NCBI GenBank assembly: GCA_001972305.1
Contig: BDDD01000879.1
Span: 26,494-90,493, forward strand
DNA from: Cephalotus follicularis
Lineage: Eukaryota > Streptophyta > Magnoliopsida > Oxalidales > Cephalotaceae
Length of the DNA stretch: 64,000 bases
Direction: 5' to 3'
The translations under genes were made by a program, and so were the position numbers. Shown in pieces: positions 1 through 10,421 of the stretch. The notes under the pieces are model-generated. The model saw only the letters and a program-made list of their open reading frames with translations, ran no database searches and was not told where the DNA came from. Each line of letters begins with the position of its first letter. Position 1 is the stretch's first letter.

Positions 1-231
1 TGAGAGATTGGAGTGTATTGTATTGAAAGATTGTTAATGTATCGAAAAGACTTGTATTGTAAAGGAATTGTATCGTATGTATGGATCAGTGTATTGTTTC
101 TTCCGCAACTGATATATATATTGCAAAGTTTTAAGTTTTTCCGCATTTTATATTGCTAGTCCCGACCATTGTATTGTATATTGGACTGAGCGTAATGCCA
201 CGTGTCCGCCCTGCGGGCGCGAGGTGTTACA
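1..231 (+). mobile_element. 3' end of a Ty3/gypsy-type LTR
   Basis: The stretch is AT-rich with repeated gtattgtat/gtatcg words, like the low-complexity core of the large gypsy LTR at 15153-19108. It ends in a GC-rich block closing on ggtgttaca, a usual terminus for plant gypsy LTRs of the TGTAAC...GTTACA kind. The next base begins Sirevirus gag sequence, so this LTR is inserted in SIRE-1. The expected 5-bp target duplication would be ggtca (232-236), but the left flank lies outside the window. Orientation and family are inferred from the terminus only. Confidence 0.6.
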
Positions 232-532
232 GGTCAAGACACTAGTAAATGAAAACGATGAACTTAAATCAATTAATTTGGCCAAGGAAGAAAACTCAAA
301 CGAAATTGAAGTAGATCTCCTAGAAAATGAAGTAGCATATCTAGAAAAGGAGAATAAAAATCTTAAAGAAGAAATAGAAGCATTAAAGAAAACTTTTTCA
401 AAGTTTTCTAATAGTAGTGAGAAACTTGAAAATCTTCTTGGCATGCAAATGTGTGTGTTTGATAAAGCCGGACTAGGATATGAGGAGATGAATAACGTTA
501 AGTTTTATCAAACATTCTTTGATAGGAAATAA
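232..532 (+). pseudogene. SIRE-1 gag tail, coiled-coil segment
   Basis: The translation is a Lys/Glu/Asn-rich heptad-like stretch (…YLEKENKNLKEEIEALKK…), as expected of the coiled coil that follows the first gag domain in Sireviruses. A closely matching segment occurs in SIRE-3 (minus strand, 52847-53338), with the shared run LLGMQ and the FDKAGLG block. The N-terminal gag is not in the window because another LTR ends at 231. In the family this region mediates self-association of the capsid protein; that role is known for the family, not shown here. Confidence 0.75.
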
Positions 533-589
533 AGAATAGAAAAAGAAAAAGTTGAAAGGATTCAAATTAAAAAGAAAATTGTAAAAACT

Positions 590-961
590 TTGTGTGACTA
601 TTGTGGTAAAAAAGGACATACATCTTTTACTTGCTTTCAGAAAAAGAATGCCATGTTCAAGAAAAATTTGAATAATTCATGTAATTTTTGTGGTAAACAT
701 GGAAACACATCTTCACAATGCTATCATAAGAAGAATGCCATATATAAGAAAAGGATAAATATCTTGTGTACTCATTGTGGTAAGTACGGTTATGCATTTT
801 CATCTTTCTTCTATAAAAGAAATAATATGTATAAAAAAGGAATAATTGTCTCTTGCAATAATTGTGGTAAAAATGGCCATACTTCCACCTCATGCTTTTA
901 CAAAAAAAACATATTAAACAATTTGAATTTTTCTAAAGTAAAAAGGAGTTGGATTCCCTAA
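590..961 (+). pseudogene. SIRE-1 tandem CCHC zinc-knuckle array
   Basis: Four knuckle units follow one another: CDYCGKKGHTSFTC, CNFCGKHGNTSSQC, CTHCGKYG and CNNCGKNGHTSTSC. The first cysteine codons fall at 593, 680, 767 and 854, an exact 87-nt (29-residue) period, with Lys-rich linkers such as KKNAMFKKN. Zinc knuckles bind the packaged RNA in retroelement nucleocapsids. The related SIRE-3 copy shows three units and SIRE-2 a single one at the same place, so unit number varies. The array lies between the coiled coil and the protease. Confidence 0.8.
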
Positions 962-1069
962 GGAACCATTTTGACTAACCCTAAAGGACCCAAGGTTTGT
1001 TGGGTACCTCAAACGAATATTTGAAAATTGTGTTTGTAGGTGTGCTTGAAGACATTATCCAAGAAGACA

Positions 1070-2136
1070 CAATGGTACTTGGATAGTGGATGCTCCAAGC
1101 ATATGACGGGTGACAAGAGTCTCTTCGTCAAATACGAATGAAAGGAAGGAGGAGAAGTAACATTTGGAGACAATGCAAAAGGGAAGATCAAAGGTTTTGG
1201 CTCCATAGGTAACAATAAAACCTCCATTCATAATGTTTTATTTGTTGATGGACTTAAGCACAATCTCTTGAGCATAAGTCAATTATGTGACAAGAATTGT
1301 AGAGTCATTTTTGAAAAAGACTATTGTAAAGCGATAGATATAAACAATGATCAAATAAAATTTATAGGATATAGACATGGAAATGTGTATGTAGTAGATA
1401 TAGATGACTTGAGTAATATTAAATGTTTAGTATCTATAAATGAAGATAGTTGGCTATGGCATAGAAGATTAGGTCATGTAGGTATGTCGGCCATATCAAA
1501 GCTTTTAAAACATGAGTTAGTTAAAGGACTTCCTAAAATTAGCTTTGAAAAGGATAAAGTTTGTGATGCATGTCAATACGGAAAACAAACTAGAGCTTCA
1601 TTTAAAAGCAAAGACATTGTATCAACAACTAGGCCATTGCAACTTTTGCATATAGACTTATTTGGTCCAATAGATATTAGAAGCCTAGGTGGAAAATCAT
1701 ATTCCATGGTCATAGTAGACGATTATTCGAGATATACATGGACTATTTTCCTAGCCTATAAAAATGAATCTTTTAAAGAATTTTAAAACTTTTGTAAAAC
1801 CGTTCAAAATGAAAAGGACACTTCTATTTCTAAGATTAGAAGTGATCATGGAAAAGAATTTGAAAATCATTTGTTGGAAAATTTTTGTAATGAAAATGGT
1901 TTTATACATGAGTTCTCCACTCCTAGAACACCTCAACAAAATGGGGTCGTTGAAAGGAAAAATAGAACGTTACAAGAAATGTGTAGAACACTTTTAAACG
2001 AAAATAATTTACCAAAATACTTTTGGGCGGAAGCAATAAATACTTCGTGCTATATCTTAAATCGATTATCAATAAGGCTAATTCTCAAAAAGACTCCATA
2101 TGAATTATGGAGGGGGAGAAAGCAGAACATTAGTTA
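1070..2136 (+). pseudogene. SIRE-1 protease tail, pre-integrase and integrase core
   Basis: A copia protease-like stretch containing SKHMTG is encoded near 1090-1110. It is followed by the GAG-pre-integrase zinc finger ([13 protein letters not shown], then [14 protein letters not shown]) and the integrase core ([18 protein letters not shown], then [16 protein letters not shown] near 1920-1975). Integrase inserts the cDNA copy into the host chromosome. The region is fossil, with several breaks. It stops at the target site of the solo LTR (2142-3272) and resumes at 3278. SIRE-3 carries the best-preserved relative. Confidence 0.85.
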
Positions 2137-2141
2137 CTTAC

Positions 2142-3272
2142 TGATGCGGGTGTGTATGGGCCTTTTAAGTGAGCTATTGGATTTAGGGATAGTTTTTAAG
2201 GTTGGTTCAAGTTCAGGGATAGTGTGAGTTTGATTTGGAAGGTGTTTAGGACTGATTTGGGTTTTAAAAGGGTCTTTAGGAAGTGGAAGGAACAAAGATT
2301 CGGGTTTGGGTTCTTTGAAGGTTTAAGTTGCTGTTTTAGTGAAGAAATGTAGAAGAAGAATAATATTAGAAGATCAAAATACCTATCCAAGCATAAAGGA
2401 CGCACCACCAACTTGAATAAGTTATCACCACCACCAAGCTTGATCAATTCTTGGATAAAGGAGTAAATGACACAAACAATGAGTAAACACTCAATTCAGC
2501 TTTTATTCAAAGGAATCTAACCTTTTCAAAGGTTTACAAGGGGGTTTATATAGGCTCAATGGATGGAACCTTCTAAACTACCAAAAGTCTTATTTTTCAT
2601 GTGATAATTTCAGCCTTATCTTAGTCAAACTAAACAATCTGATTTCTTACTTCAATACATCATAAAATGTGTAAACATAAATGAAATTACATTGAAAAAC
2701 TTAAAAGTCTCATGAAGAAGCCCAAAGGCTTTGACCAGCCTTGAAAAATGAAGTCAATGTCTTGAAACCTATTCCCATGCCTTGAATCAATCTTCAATGT
2801 CTTGAAACACTCTTCTAGGCTCATTGGAACAATCCTCCATGCACCTTGGAACAAGATTCCAAGTCTTGAAACACTCCTCCATGCAAAGTGATTAAGAAAG
2901 ACTCTTCATAGCCAAATATAATGAATGTAGTCATCCAATCATTAATAGGGTCAAAGTTGCAAGCTCCCATGCACCATTAATGTTCTAAACTCTCAAAAAA
3001 TCAGGTTTCTAGAATGTGTATCACTAAATTTCGGCTTCCCCCTTTAATTTATTCAAAATACCATTAAAACAAGTCTAATACAATGGGTTGGATGTTTTGG
3101 CCGAAAATTTAGAGTGGTGGATCAATTGGGCTTGACCCAAGTAAGCATGGAACACCCATTAGACATAAAACAACAATCCCTTGAGCCCAATGCTAGTGAA
3201 TTCGCCCCAAACATAAAAGTAGAAAGTACATGGGCTGAATCCAGTTGTTGGGTCATAGATTCACCTGTATCA
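2142..3272 (-). mobile_element. Solo LTR, 1131 bp, TGAT…ATCA ends, 5-bp target duplication
   Basis: A 1131-bp block interrupts SIRE-1 integrase and is flanked by cttac on both sides (2137-2141 and 3273-3277). The ends are tgatgcgggtg and cacctgtatca, inverted with two mismatches over 11 bp. Read on the minus strand it has a TATA-like box (cctatataaaccc, near 2546-2558) followed by an AATAAA signal (near 2503-2508), the order expected of an LTR. There is no coding capacity, primer-binding site or polypurine tract. A solo Ty3/gypsy-type LTR fits best. A MITE-like DNA element is less likely but not excluded. Confidence 0.75.
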
Positions 3273-3277
3273 CTTAC

Positions 3278-5250
3278 ACACCTTCGGATGCAAGTGCTTC
3301 ATCCACAATAATGGAAAAGAGCATCTTGGAAAATTTGACTCCAAAGTCGACGAATGTATCTTTGTTGGTTATTCTTCTAGTAGTAGGGCCTATAGATGCT
3401 TCAATAAAAGAACTTTACTAGTTGAAGAATCAATGCATGTTATATTTGATGAAACTAACCCTAAACTTCCAAAAGAAGTTATTGATGATGATTGTGTAGA
3501 TTTTATTGAAAACGGAGTTAACAAGCTAAACCTAGATGAAACCAAAAAGGAGGAATCTACTATAGAAGAAACCTCTCAAGAAAACTATCAAGAAGCCCTC
3601 CACGACAAAACCTTGAAGGTGGTAAGAGGACACCCTCATGAAGCAATAATAGATAATCCTAGATTAGGAGTATCTACTAGATCTAGTGTTAATCATAATT
3701 ATTTTGCATTTCTTGTCACAAATAGAACCTAAAAATATAAATGAGGCCGAAAAAGACAAAAATTGGGTTAATACGATGCAAGAGGAATTAAATCAATTCG
3801 AAAGAAATAAAGTATGGAATCTAGTTCCTAGGCCTAGTAACCAAAACATAATCGGCACAAAATGGGTATTTCGTAACAAGGTAGACGACTAAGGAATACT
3901 AATTAGAAATAAACCTAGGCTAGTTGCTAAGGGATATTCCCAAGAAGAGGGAATTGACTTTGATCAGTCATATGCACCCGTAGTTAGATTAGAGTCTATA
4001 CGTATGTTACTTGCATATGCATCATTTAAGGATTTCACCCTCTTTCAAATGGATGTAAAGAGTGCATTCTTAAATGGTGTAATAAAGGAGGAAGTTTATG
4101 TGGAACAACCTCCCGGGTTTGAAAACCCTCATTTTCCCAACCATGTCTTTAAACTCTCAAAAGCATTATATGGCTTGAAACCAGCTCCTAGAGCTTGCTA
4201 CAAAAAGTTAAGTGGCTACTTACTCGAAAATGGCTTTAAAAGAGGAACAATCGATATCACCCTCTTCACAAAAACTGTTAATAAAGAAATTTTAATTGTT
4301 CAAGCTACGTTGATGATATAATTTTCGGTTCTACTAACAAAGACTTTTGCAAAAGTTTCGCTAAGATCTTGCAGGAAGAATTTGAAATGAGCATGATGGG
4401 TGAGCTCAACTACTTCCTTGGACTTCAAGTCAAACAACTAGAGGAAGGAATCTTCATCAACCAATCAAAGTATGTCAAGGACTTACTCAAAAGATTTGGG
4501 ATGGAGAACGCCAAAAGGAGTAAGACCCCTATGAGTACAACTACCAAACTTGATAAAGATGAGCAAGGTAAGTCTATTGATCAAAAATTGTATAGAAGCA
4601 TGATAGGTTCATTGCTTTACTTAACGGCGAGTAGGCCGGACATTTTGTTTAGTGTATGCTTATGTGCTAGATTTCAAGCATGTCCCAAGGAATCCCACTT
4701 GCATGCCGTAAAACGAATCTTCAAGTATTTAGCATACACACCCTCCTTAGGACTATGGTATCCTAGGAAATCATCCTTTGACTTACACACGTACTCCGAT
4801 ACCGATTTCGGAGGATATAAAGTAGATAGAAAAAGCACAAGTGGCACGTGTCAATTTTTAGGCAATATGCTTATTTCTTGGTTTAGCAAGAAACAAAATT
4901 CGGTAGCACTTTCTACTACCGAAGCCGAATACATTGTTGCAGGAAGTTGTTGCGCCCAAATCATGTGGATGAAGCAATAACTTCTTGACTATGGCTTTAA
5001 CTTTGAAAAAGTGCCAATTAGGTGTGATAACACTAGTGCGATATGTTTAGGGAAAAACACGGTTCATCACTCTAGGACTAAACATATTGACATAAGATAT
5101 CACTTCATAAAAGATCACATAGAAAAAGGTGATATTGAATTAGTTTTCGTCCCGACTCAAGAACAAGTCGCGGACATCTTCACAAAACTATTAGATGAAC
5201 AAACCTTTTCAAAATTTAGATTGGAATTAGGTCTATGTGAAATTGAGTGA
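3278..5250 (+). pseudogene. SIRE-1 integrase tail, reverse transcriptase and RNase H
   Basis: Copia landmarks appear in order: IGTKWVFRNK at about 3855-3885, [11 protein letters not shown] at about 4050-4080, [19 protein letters not shown], then the RT connection with [16 protein letters not shown] at about 4597-4640. RNase H follows with [18 protein letters not shown], then [13 protein letters not shown] and a C-terminal VADIFTK. These domains copy the RNA into DNA and degrade the template. The region is close in sequence to SIRE-3 pol. It is a fossil with several breaks. No separate promoter is visible inside it. Confidence 0.87.
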
Positions 5251-5339
5251 TTGACATGTTTATATGATTGGTGCAATAATATATGTTTGCTCAATATGCT
5301 TGTTTGTTCATTAATGCATCATTTGCATTCAGTCATGCG

Positions 5340-5510
5340 CGTTTACGAAAAATCGACAGAAAACAGAGCAAAGCGCCGATGCCTGTCTTTGAAGCGTCAG
5401 CGCTTTACATAAAAATTAGGGCTCGAATTAGGGAAAGTGGTCAAAGTGACGACTCCTCCCTCTACTTCGTCGACACTTTAGTCGAGTTTTTAGACAGAAA
5501 GCGTCGTCTG
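5340..5510 (+). repeat. GTCGAC/GCGTC motif array upstream of the SIRE-1 post-pol gene
   Basis: The noncoding gap between RNase H and the post-pol gene holds several copies of a GCGTC-type palindrome. Examples are aaagcgccgatgcc, aagcgtcagcgcttt (5392-5406), ttcgtcgacac, tagtcgag and aaagcgtcgtct. The 15-mer aagcgtcagcgcttt occurs again, exactly, twice in the element's own 3' LTR (7590-7604 and 7805-7819). SIRE-2 and SIRE-3 have comparable arrays at the same place with their own flanking bases. A regulatory role is inference. Confidence 0.65.
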
Positions 5511-5624
5511 TCAAGCCATTTTCAAACAAAAACTCAAAACCCTACTTCTAAACTCACTGTCTCTGGCGATTTTGTGCCTCATTACATTCAAAAATCTTTG
5601 ATACATCTCGAACTAACATAAAAA

Positions 5625-6902
5625 ATGCCAAGAACCAAGAGTATTGAAGCTGGACAAGGGTCTAAAACAAAGAGGAAATCAGTTGGGCGCAAAGGGAAGG
5701 GCATAGACACTCATCCAGCCACACCAGAGGTTGCTTCCTCTCTCCCTAGGTATCCTGAAGCCTATTTTAATCGCAAGATTCTAGTAGGCAAAGTATTAGA
5801 TTTCGATTTCTGTATTAATGAAGGTTTTCCCATTATAGAGTGGCTAGGTGCTCAAGGGTTAGAACCCTTATTTTCAATCAATTTACCTAGCTATCCTGAG
5901 CTAATTAAGGAATTTTATGTTCACATTCTAAGTAGCTCGATGGTTGAATTAAGCACTAGGGTCAAAAACAAGGGAATTGAATTAGAAGTAGACACACTAG
6001 CCACAATCTTAAATGTTTCGAATGATGGTGCTAGGGGATGGAACCAAAGAACTTGGGTGACAAGTAGAGATTTTGATAGACAGGATTGTGTATGAATTCT
6101 CTTTGGTGAAAATGCTGACTTTCTACAGTGAATGTACACTAGGAACCTCAGTTTACATTATAGGTTCCTACATCGTGCTGTATGTACGCACATTTTGCCT
6201 AAAGCTGGTGGGTTCGATGAGGTAACCCACATGGAGGCATATACCATGTACCACCTAATCACAGGCAAAAGAATTAATGTGCCTTTCTTGATAATTAATC
6301 ACATGCATGCAATCCATGACCGAGAGAATGCCAGATTAGGTTATAGCAACATCATTACCAAAATCCTCCAATTCTTTGCAATTAACCTAACTGGAGAAAT
6401 AAATCACCCACTCCAGAGTGTTGACAAGTTAGGCAAAGGAACCCTAGGAAGAATGGGATTTAAAAAGCACAAACGGCTTGGAACATGGATCCCAAGAGAA
6501 GAGGACTCAAATAGAGTCGAAGAAGAGGGAGAGGCAGAAATGGGTGATGAAGCACAAAATGTACCAACAGAACCTGAAGTTGAGCGAACTCCAGATATCA
6601 ACCTTCCAAGAAACAAACTAGAAGAGATACTGGATGCAATTAAGGGACTGCAGCAAAATGTCAAAGAAATAAAAATGAATATGCAATCGGTTAAACGAAG
6701 ACAAAAGAGAATGGCAAAGAAGTTCGCAGAAACGGGGATAATGGACTACGAAGGTCTCATTTCCTCCTCCTCGAGCCACGACAACGATGACATTCACCAA
6801 GATGATGGAGCAACCGATGACTTGGAGGGAGAGATCGGTGGTGAAAACGAAGACACTCAAATGAACGACGAAGCTCATGCATTTCATTTTTGCATTCTAT
6901 AA
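5625..6902 (+). pseudogene. SIRE-1 post-pol gene (so-called env-like ORF), broken
   Basis: The start MPRTKSIEAGQGSKTKRKSVGRKGKG is highly basic, and SIRE-3 has the equivalent MVRTKQGGKKKG. A central region (YPELIKEFY…, then LATILNVS) resembles the putative plant transposon protein domain, Transposase_32-like, and the tail is acidic with coiled coil. No signal peptide or membrane helix is visible, so an envelope role is not supported. Such a gene follows pol in many Sireviruses; its job is unknown. The SIRE-2 and SIRE-3 relatives lie at the same place. It looks broken at about one or two points. Confidence 0.7.
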
Positions 6903-7445
6903 TGATGTAGTATTTTGCTGTGAACAATATTTTATGATTTGTATTTGTAATGTGACAGTTTAATGTGATCAACAAGCTTCGTGATATCTCATTATGCATT
7001 TTATATCTATGTATTGTTTTAATTTCGATATGCAAAACTTGTGTTGGTTTGAAGTATGCAATGTGAAATTATGTGTTTGGAATGCTTTCTTTTGTACTTA
7101 ATCCAATGTCATGAATGAATTTAAAATTGAGGATATTGTGTTCATTCATTATACTTTGTTATTGAATTTGAAATATGCTTCGTATGAAAAGAAAATGATT
7201 CGTAAATCCTTTTTGAAATGATAACAAAAAGGGGGAGAAGGTATAAGAAAAGATGGGAAAATAATGACATAGTAAACACCCATTGTTTAAATAAGGGGGA
7301 GATAATGAATTAAGGAGGAGCATATATACATAAATATGTTTGTGCATCATTTATGTTCTATGTGCATTATTTGTCATGTTTTTAAGTTATACCATTTATT
7401 ATGCTTAAATGAAACAAATTTTGTCATCATCAAAAAGGGGGATAT
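6903..7445 (+). other. SIRE-1 3' untranslated region and polypurine tract
   Basis: This is AT-rich noncoding sequence with several purine runs (aaaaagggggagaagg at 7226-7241, aagggggagat near 7293). It ends in the polypurine tract caaaaagggggatat (7431-7445) directly before the LTR start TGTTGAC. The tract primes plus-strand DNA synthesis in the family. I see no gene here. Confidence 0.75.
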
Positions 7446-7570
7446 TGTTGACATTTATGTCTCAATCCTAGTTTTGATGATAACATATTTGTGTTTAACC
7501 AAGTTTCTTTATGTGCAAGAAAAACATGGAATGCGCAAAACAACACGAAAAACTGCAGAAACAGGCCAAA

Positions 7571-7950
7571 CCGTCGACGCTCAGAAATAAAGCGTCAGCG
7601 CTTTGTGCAAGAGTCGAGACAATGAACAAAGCGTCTACCGTTGAAGTGTTTTGAGGAGAGGAATAAATGACCAAACCGTCGATGCCTTAATCTAAGCACC
7701 TGCGCTTTAACGCAAAGCGTCTGCGCTTTGACACCCGGTTCTGCTGATTAAACCAGTGACTTAAGATGGAATTCAATTTGACAAAAGCGTCGACGCTCAA
7801 CACTAAGCGTCAGCGCTTTGAGGCAACAATCGACTCCTACATCCAGAACGCCTGCGCTTTGACTCGACAAATTCAAATTAAAATACCTAACGGTCACATA
7901 AGCGTCGACGCTTTGAAGGAGACAGTCGACGCTTGCACGGCTGAAAAGAA
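7571..7950 (+). repeat. GCGTCGACGC-type palindrome array in SIRE-1 U3
   Basis: About a dozen copies of a 10-15-bp palindromic word lie here. Examples are ccgtcgacgctc, aagcgtcagcgcttt (twice), aaagcgtctgcgcttt, aagcgtcgacgct (7785-7797 and again near 7900) and cagtcgacgctt. Spacing is irregular. The array lies upstream of the TATA-like box at 8027-8037, as an enhancer would. The 13-mer aagcgtcgacgct is also present in the unrelated gypsy-type LTR at 60201-60213. Confidence 0.75.
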
Positions 7951-8026
7951 TTCTGACAGAGTTTTAATGCGCCGTTTTTTATGCAACAAATTTCAAGACA
8001 TACCCAACGGATCTCTGAGGCAAAAA

Positions 8027-8037
8027 CATATATATAC
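8027..8037 (+). promoter_or_regulatory. TATA-like box of SIRE-1 LTR
   Basis: The sequence acatatatatac lies downstream of the palindrome array and upstream of the U5-like part, where an LTR promoter would be. Supported by position only. Confidence 0.4.
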
Positions 8038-8595
8038 AAAGGTGTTTTGAAGAGAAAGAAAAAAGAGGAACACAAGTAACATCAAATACAAAGATCATTC
8101 AAGAAAACACACCACAAGTATTCAAAAATCAAAGTTCATCTCAAAAGTTTTTGTTTTATATTTTAGTCAATATTTGTTCCCACTTAAAGTGAGCGATTTC
8201 ATCTTGTAAAATCCAACCTTTTGAGAGGTTTGGAACGAAACACTATTTCATATACTTTGATTGTAATAGGGGAGTGAACCCTAAAAGAATTTGGGGAGTG
8301 AACCGAAGAGAGTTGTAAGTGATTGAGTTCAATCACAAAGGTGTACCGAATAGCACCTGAAATTGTATTCGGAGACTAGTGGAAACTCAAGGAGATACTT
8401 GGGAAAAGTGGACGTAGGCAAGAGTTTTGCCGAACCACTCTAAAATCGCGTTTGCAAAATTCTCTAACTCTCTCTCTTTAAATTGTTTATTTGATTGCTC
8501 TTGGTTGCATACATACTTGTTCATTGATTTGTTAAATTAACATTGCAAAAAGTTAATTAATTTTTAGAAACTACAATTCACCTATTCATATTTCT

Positions 8596-10421
8596 TCAAG
8601 TCTCGTTCCGGTACAAAAAAGCTTCTTTTTAACCCCACTAAGTCCATCAAAAATTGGAGGATGAGGTACTTCCTCATAAAGAACTTCGAAGGGTTCACCC
8701 CCCCCTGCCTGGTGTGATTCTATGGAAACACCACCTCTTAACAGGAGATCCCCTTTGATAACGGCAGGGAACGTGGACCTCAGCAAACTCTTACTCTTGG
8801 AGCCCGAGGAGGTGAACTCCACTGTGGTTGAGGATCGTCTGCTCCAAGTCAGGCTAAGCGTAGTTCCCACTTGAGGATCATACTCGGTAGATGTTGAGGA
8901 CACCTCAGGAGGTGGGGGATCCCAAGATAAACCCATGCCCCAAGAGTTTGGGAAAAACTGTATAAAGCTTTCATCTTCTCCAGTTCTTGTCTTCATATTT
9001 CTTCTGTTTTCTCACTATCTGTTGCCATGCTCCTACCTTTTTACCTCTTTTTTGTGTAGCGATGGCTTCTCGGCGAGGATTCGATGCACTCTTCAAAGCT
9101 ACCAAGATCACCAATCCTTTGTCTGCTGAAGGATCCAAGCAGAAGGCCGCCATGGAGGGGGCCAAGCAGAAGGAAAAGGATGCTGCCGAGGGGGCTAGGC
9201 AGAGAGTGAAGGCCGCTGCCGAGGAGGCCAAGCAGATGAAAAAGGATTCTATGGCGGCAAAGGAGAAGGGAACCAAGCATCCTGCTGGGGGGCGTTCCTC
9301 TTAACCTCCAAGAAAAAAGGGGAAGCATGTGTCAGAGATCGAGGCCGAGTCTGCTCTTGGCAGGACTTATAATAGCCCCATCGTCTTGCCTCCTCCTCGG
9401 GACGTAGAGAAAATGATTAAAGAGCTGGAGGTGGTGGGGAATGGGACCACCAGCTTGGACAACCCCAAGGTACCATTTGCTCTCAGCTCTCTGTGCCTCT
9501 TTCCTGACGAGCTGAAGGAGAGGAAAGACTGGACAAATAAGAATCTGATCCATAACTCCCTACAGAGCCATTTCATGGTAAGAGGGATCCTCTTCTTGTG
9601 TGCTTTTCATTGTTCTTCTTATGTGCTTTCCATTCTTCTTCTTACTTCTGTGTCTTTCTTGCAGGCTCTGAATGATCATCACCTCAAAGGTCAAATTTTT
9701 TTCGATCATCTTGGAGAGGTATGACAAAGCGAGGGAGGAATTGATGGTGGAAATGAAGACCTCGCGCTTGGCCAAGGCTTGGCTCAAGGAAGTCCTTAAG
9801 GCCCAGGAGTCTGCTGTGGACGAGAAGAACAAAGCCCTCATGGAGAGGGACCAAATGATAGAAGACCTTTCCAAGATCAGCGACTAGTACCGGACATTGC
9901 AAAAGATGTTTGAAGACTCCCTCAAGAGACAGGAGGAGCAGTGGGCTAAGACAGTGGAGGACACCCTGACGGAGTTCAAGTCCTCGGACGAATTCCAAAG
10001 CTTGATGAAGGCCTCCGTGGATGATTACAAAGCTTCAGAAGCCTTTGGTGATGAAATCTTCAAGGAATTTGCCAAGTACTATCGTCGGGGATTCTACACT
10101 TGCCGAAACTGGGGTAAAACTCTTCATCCCGAGGTTCCCTTGAACGAGGTTGCCAACTGCTCGGCTGCCAAGGCCTTTGACTACTATCCCGACGGTTAGG
10201 AAGCTGAGGAGGTGAGGGCTGAAGAAGCCTTGGAAGAAAGAGCTGGCCAAGGGGGTGTGGAAGAGGAAGAGGTAGTCCAACCTGCCTCTGAAGCTATAGT
10301 CGGCCAAGGAAACGAGGCTGGAGGAGATGGGTCAGCTGTGGCAACTATCCTCTGTCGGATCCTGCGTTGGCCTCTGCTTCGTTAGCTCCCTCCTCGGATC
10401 TCGTCACTCCGCAACCTCCTC
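8596..10421 (+). pseudogene. Tat antisense gene (putative gypsy-type transposon protein), main part
   Basis: The plus-strand sequence encodes LFNPTKSIKNWRMRYFLIKN near 8627-8690, resembling the putative gypsy-type transposon domain (Transposase_28-like). An Ala/Lys-rich coil beginning MASRRGFDALFKATK follows (9062 on), then a region with LPPPRDVEKMIKELE and a long coiled coil (9720-10190) with SDEFQSLMKASVDDYKASEA. A GT…AG segment with a T-rich tail (9578-9664) looks like a short intron, and another intron-like stretch may end at 9060 (ttttttgtgtag). Function is unknown; such genes occur in Tat elements opposite to pol. It is fossil and continues at 26504 beyond the inserted Tekay-like element. 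A domesticated host gene was considered, but the context argues for Tat. Confidence 0.65.
9578..9664 (+). other. Probable intron in the Tat antisense gene
   Basis: The 87-bp segment starts gtaaga and ends in a pyrimidine-rich run plus ttgcag. The coding character of the antisense gene is seen on both sides and not within. This is inference from splice consensus only. Confidence 0.5.

Larger units (their letters stand above)
232..8590 (+). mobile_element. SIRE-1: Ty1/copia Sirevirus-type retrotransposon, partial and broken
   Basis: Parts in order are the gag tail with coiled coil (232-532), a zinc-knuckle array (590-961), protease/integrase (1070-2136), integrase tail/RT/RNase H (3278-5250), a motif-rich spacer (5340-5510), a post-pol gene (5625-6902), the polypurine tract (7432-7445) and the 3' LTR (7446 to about 8590). 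The copia domain order IN-RT-RH, the gag coiled coil, the post-pol ORF and the tract followed by TGTTGAC identify a Sirevirus. The 5' LTR and gag start are not in the window. The element holds a solo LTR (2142-3272) and borders another LTR at 231. It carries roughly ten breaks and looks old. Its right edge abuts the Tat antisense gene, so it was probably inserted in Tat. The exact right end is uncertain by about 10 bp. Confidence 0.85.
7446..8590 (+). mobile_element. SIRE-1 3' LTR
   Basis: It begins TGTTGACATTTATGTC right after the polypurine tract; SIRE-3's LTR begins similarly (TGTTGACGATTTAGTC). U3 contains the GCGTCGACGC array (7571-7950), then a TATA-like box (atatatataca, 8027-8037). 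The U5-like part includes the cttgtaaaatccaaccttttg block. It ends near 8590 against the Tat antisense gene; the usual …TACA terminus is not seen, so the edge is approximate. No partner LTR lies in the window, so no age can be set from it. Confidence 0.75.

Noticed and set aside
148-444. Minus-strand open frame of 98 codons
   Set aside because: It is the reverse of SIRE-1 gag coding sequence and an LTR end, with Ser/Phe-rich composition typical of the opposite strand of Lys/Glu-rich coil.
2142-3272. DNA transposon or MITE with terminal inverted repeats
   Set aside because: The short inverted ends could suggest it, but TATA and AATAAA in LTR order, TG…CA edges and a 5-bp duplication fit a solo LTR better. 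Not fully excluded.
5283-5621. Possible small gene between RNase H and the post-pol gene
   Set aside because: The frame covers the palindrome array, shows no conserved domain, and the equivalent gaps in SIRE-2 and SIRE-3 are non-coding.
8586-8996. Minus-strand open frame of 136 codons
   Set aside because: It lies opposite the antisense gene's conserved start (WRMRYFLIKN on plus) and has no recognisable domain.
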